Positions 12,722 through 24,000 of a stretch of 64,000 nucleotides of DNA are shown piece by piece (positions within the stretch are counted from its first letter, which is position 1; each line of letters begins with the position of its first letter). The position numbers and the translations under genes are program-made. The notes beneath the pieces were generated by a model. It was given only the letters and a program-made list of their open reading frames with translations, searched no databases and was not told the origin of the DNA. The DNA is from Nematostella vectensis (Eukaryota; Cnidaria; Anthozoa; Actiniaria; Edwardsiidae), in the NCBI RefSeq assembly GCF_932526225.1, contig NC_064047.1:4277501-4341500 (forward strand). Direction: 5' to 3'.

Positions 12722-13688
12722 TTGTTACCAATGTTTGAATGTGTGAGCAGGGGAGCCTCGGCCAGTAACCAAGACATGTTTTTGATAAAATAACAGTCTG
12801 GATTTTTTCATCAACTCTTTCAGATTTACCTACTAAAATATGAAATGTTTTGCAGATAACATCGTTCGTTTTAGGGATAAATCTTAGAGTGTTATTCTAC
12901 GAACAATATGACGACCCCCAAAAACATTTTATTCTAAACACCATACCATACTCAAATACTATTTTACATGGAAAATGGTGAACCTCAATAATATGGCTGG
13001 TTTTAGAAATAATATCCCATTTTAACACGGTTGAGTCTGAGTGCTAATGCATTTGGTAAATGGTTATCAGGGAAGTGTCGTCAAAAATTACTTCGGATTG
13101 GTCGATTTCCAAACGTATGATAGTGTTAATGTTACACAATAGCTGTAAATTCATAAAAAAATCAATTATTTATTGTGAATGGTTGTCAATTGCTTTAAAG
13201 AGGGATGGAACAACGATGTTGGGCATTGTAGCTTCCAGCGACAGTTTAGACAACTTCGGCCTGACGTGTTTACCAAGAAGATGAAATTTCTTCTCCTGTT
13301 ATTCGTCGCTTTTTGTTTTTTCGAAGATGAGTTTGCTAAACATAATGCTTTGAGATCAAGCGCGTATAAAAAGGGATTGATCTTTTGGGGGGCCTGTGTA
13401 TTATTCCAAAAAAGGATGGAAAGGAAACTGGTTCTTTTTTTAAAATAATTTTCAGGACCCGCATTTGTGTGAAAATTTTAAAAAACTCTCCCTACGTCTG
13501 AAGCAAAAGACACAATTTCATTTCCTTTTTTTTTCTGGAATCGAGATTAGTAATTTATGAAGCATGTTCTCTTTAAAATCGTTTTTTCCGTTCTATCACT
13601 CATCGTCTTTCATTTCCTTATTGTCGAAGCCTATGCACTAAAAGAAAACAGCAGACGCACCAAAAGAGCGCTTGTATGTATTTTACAT

Positions 13689-13885
13689 TACAGCCAAATT
13701 CGTTGTTGCGCGACCTCAGCGAATCCAAAATCCTTTTCTTGTTTGGGAATAGCGCGTAGTCAGACATAAGCTTTTGGGGCGGTCTGTCTGGTTTTGATTG
13801 TTTGGTTTGATTGACTGCGCGCTATTCCCAAAGAAGAAAGCAATTTACGATTCTGGGAGGTCGCGCGACAACGAATTTGACTATA
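13689..13885. mobile_element. MITE-like TIR element, copy 2
   Basis: Its termini, CAGCCAAATTCGTTGTTGCG and the inverted CAACGAATTTGACTA, are flanked by TA. The inner inverted pair GGGAATAGCGCGTAGTCA and GCGCGCTATTCCC matches copy 1 at 7085-7260. The internal spacer is in the opposite orientation to copy 1. It begins only 15 bases after the first exon of the second paralog. Confidence 0.75.
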
Positions 13886-14577
13886 ACGAGCTGTCTTAGT
13901 AAAAGAGATGGAAAATTTAGGCTGTCAATCTTAAATTTTTCGAAAATGCCAGCGCAAATGCCAGAGCCACTGCGCACGGCTTCGGAGACTATCTTTAATC
14001 TATGGTAAGAAAGAAATGCTATTCACGGTCGTAGCGTAGAAGGATTGGTACCGGGGGTATGTGCGTGCCCCCCCCCCCCCCCAACATTAAAGACAATCAA
14101 TTGAGTATGTTCATTTTGTATGCCCACACTTACACGTAGCCAAAACAATTGCTTCAGAAATGTGATAGATTTATAATATAAATGTATAGAAATAAAATTT
14201 CACTGTAAAATATAAGATTAATCTGACGCTAACATCTCTCAGTGGTAGTATGGACGAAACATTACAGTTCGGATATGATTTAGATGCTTGCATCGTGTGA
14301 GGGACCTTGCGCGGGCAACGATCGTCACCCCCCCCCCCCCCCCCCCCCCCTTCCCCTACTTATTCCCTTAACCTAATCCCCCCTACCCCCATCCCACTTG
14401 AATATCAATTATTCTTCATTTTTCTCATAGGAGCCAAAGATTGAGTTTCAGCTCTCCTACCAGAATGTTAACGCGTCCATGACATCCGGGTAAGGTCCAG
14501 GTAAAGCTACTGGAAACACATCAAGCATTTCGTGTAAATGCAGGCATGGGCCAGGATTTTGAGGGGGGCGGTTGGCT

Positions 14578-14713
14578 TCCCATGAAGCGGACCTTTTTCT
14601 CTTAGGTAGCTTGTCCCATAGTGGTCCTTAATTTTTCTTAATAACAGCGGACCTTTTTCTCTTAGGTAGCTTGTCCCCATAGTGGTCCTTAATTTTTCTT
14701 AATAACAGCGGAC
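14578..14713. repeat. tandem duplication, 67-68 bp unit
   Basis: Two near-identical copies starting GCGGACCTTTTTCTCTTAGG, with a partial third (GCGGACC) at 14708. They differ by one C in a homopolymer. It is embedded in a GGCCAGGATTTTGAGG to CTGGCTACGGGCC dispersed repeat in an intron. Confidence 0.85.
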
Positions 14714-15599
14714 CTTCCAGTCGAGTCGGGGGGAAGTCTTCCGAAACATTTGAACACCCCCCCCCCCTGGCTACGGGCCTGAAATGTGCTAGGAGATTGG
14801 TGCGAACGCGTGAATTAAATGCCGAGTTCTTCTGGGGGAATATTATAATAATTATATTTTTCAAAGCCAAAGAAGTTTAAGGTCTTCTGCAAGTTTGCTT
14901 CAAAGATATCTCTGACGCCATTCAAAGGACAAAATGAAATTGGAAGGACAAATTTTTATTCAAGCAAAGATGCTTCAATATGTGTTTTTGATAGCATTAT
15001 TGTCTTTGTTGAAACAGGTCAACGTACACGTACCACACTCTAGTCAAACACTCGCCCCAGTCCTCTGCCGACGCTAAGGGAGTTCACGTGACATGGATGC
15101 TCGCCCCATTCCTCTCATTCCAAGATGTGACCTCATACAAGTGGCAAAGGCCACGAGTCGAGAAAGAAGAGGGTCATAGCACGTTTGTGGTAAGGGTCAA
15201 ACTACTACAATAGGGGCGCCTCATTTTGCACCAACAGCATAACGATTATGCTGAATCATGATGTTAATTATTGATTAAGCGTGGCTAATGTCTATTTTCT
15301 AATGTAAGCAGGATTATGCTTTTTATTCAATGGCAAAGCGATAGAAAATCATTTTAAATGATGGTAAACAGCGTGTCGATTATTTCTTATGTGACATCCG
15401 ATATTTTTTCTATTTTCAAAGCATAGTAGTCACTCTATGCGCTCTTCTAGGCGGGGTGCAGCGGCGTAGCTCATACATTTACTGTATTTATGTCTGCTAG
15501 AAGAGGGGGGCACGCCCCCTTGGCCACCCCCCTGGCTACACCCCTGGGGGTGGCTGGATGAGTGCTGGTTTAGTTTCTTGATTGATTAATTGATTAATT

Positions 15600-15692
15600 A
15601 GCCACCCTCTCATGCGTTTTTAGGCAGGCTTCGCTTGCTCCCCCTCCACAAGGACGCCTGCCTAAAAACGCCTGCGAGGGAGGCTATTGATT
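15600..15692. mobile_element. hairpin MITE-like element
   Basis: The left arm TAGCCACCCTCTCATGCGTT continues through TTTAGGCAGGC, and the right arm GCCTGCCTAAAAACGCCTGC through GAGGGAGGCTA is its inverse. A loop of about 35 bases separates them. ATTAAT/TTGATTAAT sequence flanks both sides. It lies in an intron of the second discoidin paralog. Confidence 0.7.
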
Positions 15693-17025
15693 AATATGCT
15701 TACACTAAGAAGTCACGTGATTGAATGGCAACGTCAAGCCAAAATAAACACAGAAATGGCTACGGCCATAACGCCAGGGAGCGACGACAAAATGGAATCT
15801 TTAAGTGAGAATAAGCCCCTTCTGACAAAGAAACTTTCTGGCTGATTCATGCTTTTTGTTGTTGTTTCGTTTTGTTTTCTTTTTTTTGGCGTCAAAAGCT
15901 GGAGCGCGCGCGTGACCGTGAGAACTCACGGTCACGTGATTTCTTCGTGCAAGTCACCAATTTACTGACTTGATTGTCAGATTCCCACACTACAATGGAT
16001 GCAAGAAATTGAGTTTACGTTTACCGTGATGTTCGACCACGACCGTAAGCTAAAGCCGGGTAGACACCACGTGATCACACCAGTGCACATGCATTACTAC
16101 AAGGACTACACCGAGGACGCCAGGGGCCTGGTACTCAGCAAGGGGCAGTATTTCTCGCAACCGCTGGCCACAGTCGAGTTTGTTCTCGAAGTTCCAGGTT
16201 AGAGAAGTTGAAAGGGAATAATTTTGGTATTTTAATCTATAAATGATTCAGTTTAACACGACGCTCATGATCAAAGCCCTAACCCTAAACCTAAAAAAAA
16301 AATACTAGAAAGATTTTAAAAAGATTCTAAAAAGACCAAAAAAGGCTATTTTACTCATGAGCAAAGGATTAATCTAAGGAGGCTGATAACAATTAGAGTT
16401 TAAGCAAATTGGAAAGAGATCGAAAATCCCCCTAAAATATCGAGCAGACGAATCACATCTATATCTATGTTTACTAAAATAGTATTAACAAAGCGCTACG
16501 GCCACCACAAATTTTGAAACATTGGACGTTGAATTTAAAAAATGGACAAAGATCAAAAGATCCAGTATAACCAAGTGCACCCCTTTTCTAAAATAGTGTC
16601 ACAGAATTTTTGTTATTATCATCATTACATGAGTTCTTTATTAAAAGCTATCGTTATCGCTATCTAAGTATCGTTTTTTTTTCTTTCAAATTGGAGGGGA
16701 CATGACACCCCTTTGGACCACGCCCGATGGTGGACATTCTATTTGCGTATTTCAAAGGTTATTCTAAGCCATTAGGAATGGAATCAAGGGATATCGCAGA
16801 TTATCAGATCACCGCATCTTCCAGTTACTTACTAAGAATTATGTCTTATCGTTTTTTTTTTCTTGTCTATTTTTTTCCTTTTTTTCCTTTTTATTTTATT
16901 TCATTAACTTCGCCTCAAGTGGCAGGGTACCGCAAAAGTATAGCTATTTACTGCGGGCTCTTCAAAGGCTATTTTTTTTATCTTCTAATAAGCGAGCTGT
17001 ATCATTCATCTTTGCCTTTCGTAGA

Positions 17026-17224
17026 CATTTTCCCCCTCTCTCTAGTGAACTGCATCAGTCCCCTTGGCCTATCTTAGCCATTTTCCCCTCTCTCTAGTGA
17101 GCTGCATCAGCCCCCTTGGCCTATCTTAGCCATTTTCCCCCTCTCTCTAGTGAGCTGCATCAGTCCCCTTGGCCTATCTTAGCCATTTTCCCCCTCTCTC
17201 TAGTGAACTGCATCAGTCCCCTTG
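17026..17224. repeat. 53-bp minisatellite that amplifies a splice acceptor and first codons
   Basis: Four units share CCCTCTCTCTAG, TGAACTGCATCAGTCCCC and TTGGCCTATCTTAGCC. AG acceptor positions are 17045, 17097, 17150 and 17203. The fourth leads into the real exon (Cys-Ile-Ser-Pro-Leu-Gly). The earlier copies read into an in-frame TAG after about nine codons. Confidence 0.85.
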
Positions 17225-18518
17225 GTCTAGAGTCCGGGTCAATCCCTGACGCGGCGCTGATTCAAAGCACAGACTCGCAGGCAATGTCTCGTGCTGTGGA
17301 CATCCGTCTAAATAAACCTGTGACGGAGTTCACAGGGTGGCAGGGTGAAATCGAAAAGCCGGACTATCTGCAGATCGACTTTGGGACACTTAGGTGAGGA
17401 CACTGATTAAGATGCTGCTGCTGCTAATGATAACAGTGGACTTTAGAAGCACACTAGCATACACACACTGGCACCAGTCGGGCCAAGACGGGACGCTAGC
17501 ACAGTCTATTACCCGTGCAGTTCGGCAACCATGGACAGCTGTTTCGTCCTTATTAGGACTCGTCAGCATGGCATAGCCGGTTTGCCTCAGTTAAACATCA
17601 TCGGCAAAAAAAACTGCAGGGCGACTTCGACTCAGTCGGTCGGTCTGGGGTTTCCCCCTCCCTCACACGAGATTTTGGGGTTTTTACTCCCACCCCGCGA
17701 CTTTATGCTGTCCCCCCCCATATTTCATACATTTTTCTCTCCTATTAATTTAATCTTGTGAACTTTAAATGACCCCCACGGATCCTTTAAACCGACACGT
17801 CTGGAATGAGGCGACCTGTTTGTTTATAGCACACACGAAGCGCTAGTAAACTTTAGCCGGAGAGCGTTATACTTTCATTTTCTCAAACCTTTTTTATTTT
17901 TTTTTTATTTCATTTAGGTTCTTCAGAGCTGGACGAGTACATTATTGGTGTGATCGCTGCTCATCCGGATGAACACGAGGTTTTCGGCATCGACGCTTCC
18001 ATGAACTTCTTCGTCAGCAGAGATCGCGGTGCATCATGGTCAGCCATATCATCCAAGCACTTCCGCTGTCCAAAAGGCGACCGCGCTTATTATGGCCAGC
18101 GGAGTTCCCGATAATCTCGTGTCTGATACTCCTTCTTCGATGTCAGCGGTTTCTTCAAAGGGAACTAAGTGGGGAGGTGAGGGGAATTGCCGTTGGCGAG
18201 GGTTGTGGTCGTAAGTTTTTTTTTTCGAGGGGGGGGGGGGGGGCATTGGCTAAAACAAGCGCGTATTAAAACACCTCATGTCAGCAAACATTTCCTTTCT
18301 TTGGTATTTGGGTTAGTTATTTTAATCTAAAACAGTAAAAGAATTATTACTTTTTATTATTATTTTTTTCAGTATCTGGTTTAGGGATCCATATGATGAC
18401 CGCTGGAAGCAGCACCTGGGATATGGAAATGCTGCGGCGTGTCATGTTTAATTGCATGCGCATGCTCAGACAAGGAACCACTGATCGTATACTGAGATAT
18501 AAACACTGGATCAATTGA

Positions 18519-21002
18519 AACTTGTAACTTACTCAACAAAGCTTAGTTTAGCAAATTTAATTATTTACAGAAAGCATGATCAGTCTGCAATGGGCTATTA
18601 ACCAGATACCGGGCTCCTGTGGTATTTAGGTGACGCTTTGGCAGGTTTGAGCCATCAACATTTTGTGCCTGTAGACCAATGTCTATAACATAAACGCGGG
18701 GGATCTATATTAATCATCTTTCAGGGGAAGGACTGGTACTTTAATCTGTAAGCATTAAAGGGGTGATATCTTTACAGGTTCTTGTGCTGTGTCAAGATGG
18801 TTGGGTACAAGGGTGGATGGTAGGGTAGCTGGTAGGGGAGAGCGTAGCTGGTTGGATGTTAGGGTAGCTTTTGGGTGGATGGTAGGGGAGAGCGTAGCTG
18901 GTAGGGGGTTGGATGTGGGGGTAGCTGGTAGGGTGGATGGTAGGGGAGAGCGTAGCTGGTAGGGGGTTGGATGTGAGGGTAGCTTTTGGGTGGATGTTAG
19001 GGGAGAGGGTAACTGGTAGGGTACGGATGGTAGGGAAGAGGGTAGCTGGTATGGTGGATGGTAGGGGAAAGGGTAGCTGGTATGGTGGATGGTTAGAGTG
19101 AGGGTAGGTTGTAGGGTGGATGGTAGGGAGTAGCTGGTAGGGTAGATGGTAGGGGAAAGGGCAACTGGTAGGGTGGATGGTAGGGGAAAGGGCAACTGGT
19201 AGGGTGGATGGTAGGGGAAAGGGCAACTGGTAGGGTGGATGGTAGGGGAGAGTGTAGCTGGTAGGGGGTTGGATGTTGGGGTAGCTGGTAGGGTGGATGG
19301 TAGGGGAGAGCGTAGCTGGTAGGGGGTTGGATGTGGGGGTAGCTGGTAGGGTGGATGGTAGGGGAGAGCGTAGCTGGTAGGGGGTTGGATGTGAGGGTAG
19401 CTTTTTGGTGGATGTTAGGGGAGAGGGTAACTGGTATGGTACGGATGGTAGGGAAGAGGGTAGCTGGTATGGTGGATGGTAGGGGAAAGGGTAGCTGGTA
19501 TGGTGGATGGTTAGAGTGAGGGTAGGTTGTAGGGTGGATGGTAGGGAGTAGCTGGTAGGGTAGATGGTAGGGGAAAATGCAACTGGTAGGGTGGATGGTA
19601 GGGGAAAGGGCAACTGGTAGGGTGGATGGTAGGGGGAAAGGGCAACTGGTAGGGTGGATGGTAGGGGAAAGGGCAACTGGTAGGGTGGATGGTAGGGGAG
19701 AGCGTAGCTGGTAGGGGGTTGGATGTGGGGGTAGCTGGTAGGGTGGATGGTTGGGAAGAGCGTAGTTGGTAGGGGGCTGGATGTGAGGGTAGCTTTTGGG
19801 TGGATATTAGGGGAGAGGGTAACTGGTAGGGTACGGATGGTAGGGAAGAGGGTAGCTGGTATGGTGGATGGTTAGAGTGAGGGTAGCTTGTAGGGTGGAT
19901 GGTAGGGAGATAGTAGCTGGTAGGGTAGATGGTAGGGGAAAGGGCAACTGGTAGGGTGGATGGTAGGGGAAAGGGCAACTGGTAGGGTAGATGGTAGGGG
20001 AAAGGGCAACTGGTAGGGTGGATGTTAGGGGAAAGGGCAACTGGTAGGGTGGATGTTAGGGGAGAGGGTAGTTTGTAGGGTGGATGGTAGGAGAAAGGGT
20101 AGCTGGTAGGGTAGATGTTAGGGGAGAGGGTAGCTGGTAGGGTAGATGGTAGGGGAAAGGGCAACTGGTAGGGTGGATGGTAGGGGAAAGGGCAACTGGT
20201 AAGGTGAATGTTAGGGGAGAGGGTAGCTAGTAGGGTGGATGGTAGGAGAAAGGGAAGCTGGTATGGTGGATGGTAAAGGAGAAGGTAGCTGGTTTGGGGA
20301 GACAAAGTTGATTGTAATATGGGCACAGAAATTGTGAATCTTGATTGGCAATAATGGGTTTATCATAGAAAATTTAACTAAATAATAATATTATAAATGT
20401 TATTATGAAAGAGCTACAGGTCCCGCCCTACCAAGTCCTGAGGCATTTCCAGCGCCACCTTTCTGTGATGTCATTGCCTATTGGTGTTCCCACACATTTG
20501 TACAATATTCACATTTACACAGATCAATTTGAATGATTTTTTTGATAGCAACTAAGATGTGTTTCTCTCTTGTTGTTAAGACTTGTTGGTTTTCCAGATC
20601 TCATAGAAGACCCATCTGGCAGAGAGTTAAGGTGATGTATCTAAGAGGCGAAAAGTAATCGGGTCCATTTAAAAAGACGCGTGAATTTAAATGAAGAGTG
20701 ATTTTAGTGAAATTGTATAGAGAGCTCGGAAACAGTCAAAGTGTTGATAAAGGAGCTTTTACCTTCGAAAACCACAAGAGGTCTGAATGTCCAATTCCTT
20801 TCAGTATTGCTACAGGCGTTATGTTGACTTCAACCGGAATTACAAAGAAAACTCGCTAGATCACACGATCCATTTCACAGAATATTGGTCCCTTACAATT
20901 TTTTTTACACTTGAATAAAGTAAACATGAAAATTCGCAAGTGCCCACAAAAAAAAAATTAAAATCTGGATTGGGAGGAAAGCTGTCCGTTGACCCCAACT
21001 AG
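18519..21002. other. intergenic region between discoidin paralog and spermine synthase
   Basis: It holds the minisatellite at 18795-20300. The remaining 0.7 kb, up to the spermine synthase stop codon at 21003, is AT-rich with no exon recognised and must include the 3' UTR of that minus-strand gene. Confidence 0.6.
18795..20300. repeat. 31-bp G-rich minisatellite block, 1.5 kb
   Basis: The basic unit is built from GGTAGGGTGGATGGTAGGGG plus AAAGGGCAACT. Variants (GAGAGCGTAGCT, GGGTTGGATGTG) alternate and form a higher-order pattern of roughly 400 bp that recurs near 18820, 19240 and 19680. The strand is very G-rich and purine-biased. Long proline/leucine/tyrosine-rich frames on the minus strand are by-products of the repeat. 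Confidence 0.9.
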
Positions 21003-24000
21003 CTAGCCACAGCTACTACTGTAGTGCAAATTGTTGTGTGTAAAATGAAAGAATGTGAAAGGATACAGTTCGTGGTATGATGGAACACACACAGTCTCTT
21101 TGGTAAACTCCACCGGACACTCTAGCTTCTTCAGTTGACCCTCAAACATTGTCAGGGAGTCAAGCTCATTAAAACTATTGCCCTGAAACAATAACCGTAC
21201 AAACATAAGTGCATGTGGTCAAATGCTCATAGGAAGCTGGGCTCTACTAACGGACACCAGCCCAAAATAAAGGCCTTGTTTTTCTATATCTAACTGAACT
21301 AGATAAATGTAAAAAAAAATATGTACCCGAGTATTTTAAACACATGCTTGGATAAACTTGGTTCAGCCAGAGCGGTAGCAGACCACGTAAGATTGGGGAG
21401 GGGGGCACAATACAGGAATATAAAGAAAATATTGGAGGGGTACAGCCATGCCCCTTCTGGTCAATTCACTAAATTTTGGGGTGAGAGGGGGGGGGGTGCA
21501 CATGCCCCAAGTGCCCCACCCCCATCTACGGCCCTGCTTAGCTGATGAAGGTGCCTTACACAGATCTGTATTTTTCTGAAGTGTTGAATTGAAGCCTGAT
21601 TGGGATTAAAGAAAATTCGAGGAATAATAGATAGGGGTCGTTTATTAGACAGGGGCTTCATTATTACCTAAAAATATAACAAACCTAAGTGTAATAGGGT
21701 TTTAATTTCAGTCAAGAGCACGTTAAATTAAAGCCTGTGTAGCAAGCAATTTTTTTACATTTAGCAAGACGCTACTTGCTTAGATTAGGCAATTAAATTT
21801 TATTTATATTACCCGAAATCCTATGTCGTTTGTTTTTATGCTGGGAGGGGGGCGGGGAAGGGTAGGGGGGGGCGTTTAATAGGTGGGGTGTTTGTTAGAG
21901 AGGGGTGTTCAATACAAACTTCTTGGAGTGGTGGGTGTTCGTTAGATATTAGGTGTTCCTTAGTTAGGTGGTGTTTATTAGACCGTTTACGGTATATGAC
22001 AAAGTCATAACTTTGACTTATTTTCACAACCTCCAACCCGTTAGGGCCTACTGTACCTGCGTGAAATATTTCCCCGTTGGAGAGAGAACCTTCATAGATA
22101 GGTCCAAGATTAGTTGCAGAAAGTCCCATTGGTCGCCTACAAAATTAATATAACGAGCTTCAAAGTTTGCAAATACTCACACAATATTGAAACGCAAATG
22201 TTTCCTGATATAAAATGGTACATCTACAATATTAAGTTGCTATCAAAATAATCAACATTCTCTAATATAACCACTGTATGACCCTGTAAAGATCCATTAA
22301 TTAATGTCCTGCTAGTAGAGCTTCCTTCCTGTCTGTTTCTATCAGTTTATTTATCCATGTCGCACTTCTGTCCTTTCGCTAGAAAGAAACAAACAGGAAA
22401 AAAGCTCTGCTAGCAGGGTAATTCACAATACAGAATGGAAGATAATATAACTGAATATGGGCACTATGGCATTGTAGTAAGGCATGAAGGTTAAAAGGCA
22501 TTTAAGGTGCGCCTACCTCTAGCCTCAGTAGTTATCGGGATGGCTGTCAGGTCGTTGATAACATAATCAAATAATTTTCCTTTATTGATGCATTTATTCA
22601 TGATCTCAACGCAGTCTCCAATAATTACCTAATGACATCAAGAAAAAAAATGCCTTTGCTAATTAAAATTCATGTAAACCAGGCCCATTCCCAGGATTGG
22701 CCAAGGGGGGGGGGGGGGAGGGGTTCACAGTCATAGATATTATGTGGAATAGGCATAGTATTTGAATATTCCTTAATAAGGAATGACCCACTTTTTGCCT
22801 CCAAGGGAGGTGCACGCACAAACTGCGCACCCCCTTGTGTATGTGCCTGTAGATATAACCAAATGTTTGTTTACTTTGAGGTGCTCAACACAATACTGTT
22901 TCACTTTAATTCCCTGTTTCAACTATGTCTAAACAATCCACCTAGTTTTTCTACAGCTTGTCAGTAGTCTTGTTATACAACTTACGTACCTCGTAGTTTG
23001 GTCCAATTAAGGAATCCATCGAATCACCACATATTCCTCTCAAGTGCTTTACAGCAAGGTCCACTACCATCTGGTCAATGTGCAAATTTGTCAAGGAAAT
23101 TAACCAGCATGCAGGCAAAAATATGAAATATACCTTATTCCGCTTAATGTTTGCACATACTTAAAATTGCGATGCTTAATTTGCATTGTGAGAATCAGCG
23201 CAAAGCATGCAAGTGGAGGATGAAGCTTGCATCTCCTTTCGACGATTTTTGTTCAAACACGATCACTGCATCTCTGCTTCCAGCTTATGCCAGATTCCTT
23301 TCCTAGTGAAAAGCCAGCTTAAATAGTAAGGATATCTCTGCCATGATCACTTGCTTGGGTTCCTCCTTTAGAACATGATGCAAAATTCCCCCATCTCCAC
23401 CGCCAAGAATCAGCACTGTTTTATCCTTGTAGTTCTCTTTACCATTACCAGTGATAGCTTTGGTATAACTTAAGTCACTCTCTGCTAAATCTGGAGTGAA
23501 GGTCAAAGACACAGATAATGTGAAAATGAGATGTTAAAATGTTATTTGGCCCTAAAAAGTTTGATGCAGGCCCCAGATGATTATCAGGACCAGATACAGT
23601 ACAAACCAGTTTGCAAACTAAACCAATTGCGAGGCATTGAGCAACAAAAGTAAGCACTGTCATAAACTTTACTAGTCAACCAGCGAGCCTAATGCAGGTA
23701 AGTTGACAGCTATGTTATGCTACTACAGCAGCTTAATGTGGATCGACTCTGGATTCTGAAACACAAGGCTGTACTTACTGATATCGTTATTAAGCACTAG
23801 CATATTTCCAAACTGGTTGGAATGCAGGATTTTAATGTTCTGGTACTTAGAGTCCACATTTACAATTTCCCTGTGAATAGAAAAAAAATGCATCAAATCT
23901 TACATCTTTACCAATAATACAGCTTGAGGTAGGTACAGTAAAAGCTCTAATAATTATTGTGTGGACGCGCGCGCATGTGTGTGTGTGGGGGGCTTAATAC

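Larger units (their letters stand above)
11351..13556. other. intergenic region between the discoidin paralogs
   Basis: AT-rich and without a recognisable exon. It contains the dispersed repeat at 11845-12195, a C/G-run stretch around 12190-12220, the perfect palindrome at 12692-12721, and presumably the promoter of the second paralog. A short open frame near 13281 begins with a hydrophobic stretch but has no supporting context. Confidence 0.6.
13557..18518 (+). pseudogene. shortened tandem paralog of the discoidin gene, frameshifted
   Basis: Exons matching the gene at 762-11350: 13557-13673 (signal peptide plus RRTKR furin-type site, residues 33-37), 14431-14489, 15018-15189, 15981-16197 (DUF11-like region), 17204-17393 (first half of the second F5/8C domain, Cys to IDFGTLR), 17521-17579 (matches the short exon at 10049), 17918-18176 (Asp-box SRDRGASW) and 18373-18518. 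All junctions are in phase. A remnant of the first F5/8C domain begins at 16758 (PLGMES retained, Cys changed to Tyr) but breaks after about 20 residues. The rest of that domain and the second half of the other one are missing. The exon at 17918 is one base out of frame relative to its paralog, near the AAAA at 18072-18075, giving a stop at 18112. Without the extra base the frame continues to 18518. It is a pseudogene or a recently broken gene; an assembly error in the homopolymer is possible. Confidence 0.65.

Noticed and set aside
13281-13448. Short frame starting with a hydrophobic leader, resembling a small secreted peptide
   Set aside because: No cysteine framework, cleavage logic or splice context, and the surrounding AT-rich DNA makes hydrophobic runs common.
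18755-20326. Long minus-strand open frames (up to 294 codons) rich in Pro, Leu, Ser, Tyr
   Set aside because: They are translations of the 31-bp minisatellite, overlap each other in several frames, and have no conserved domain or splice context.
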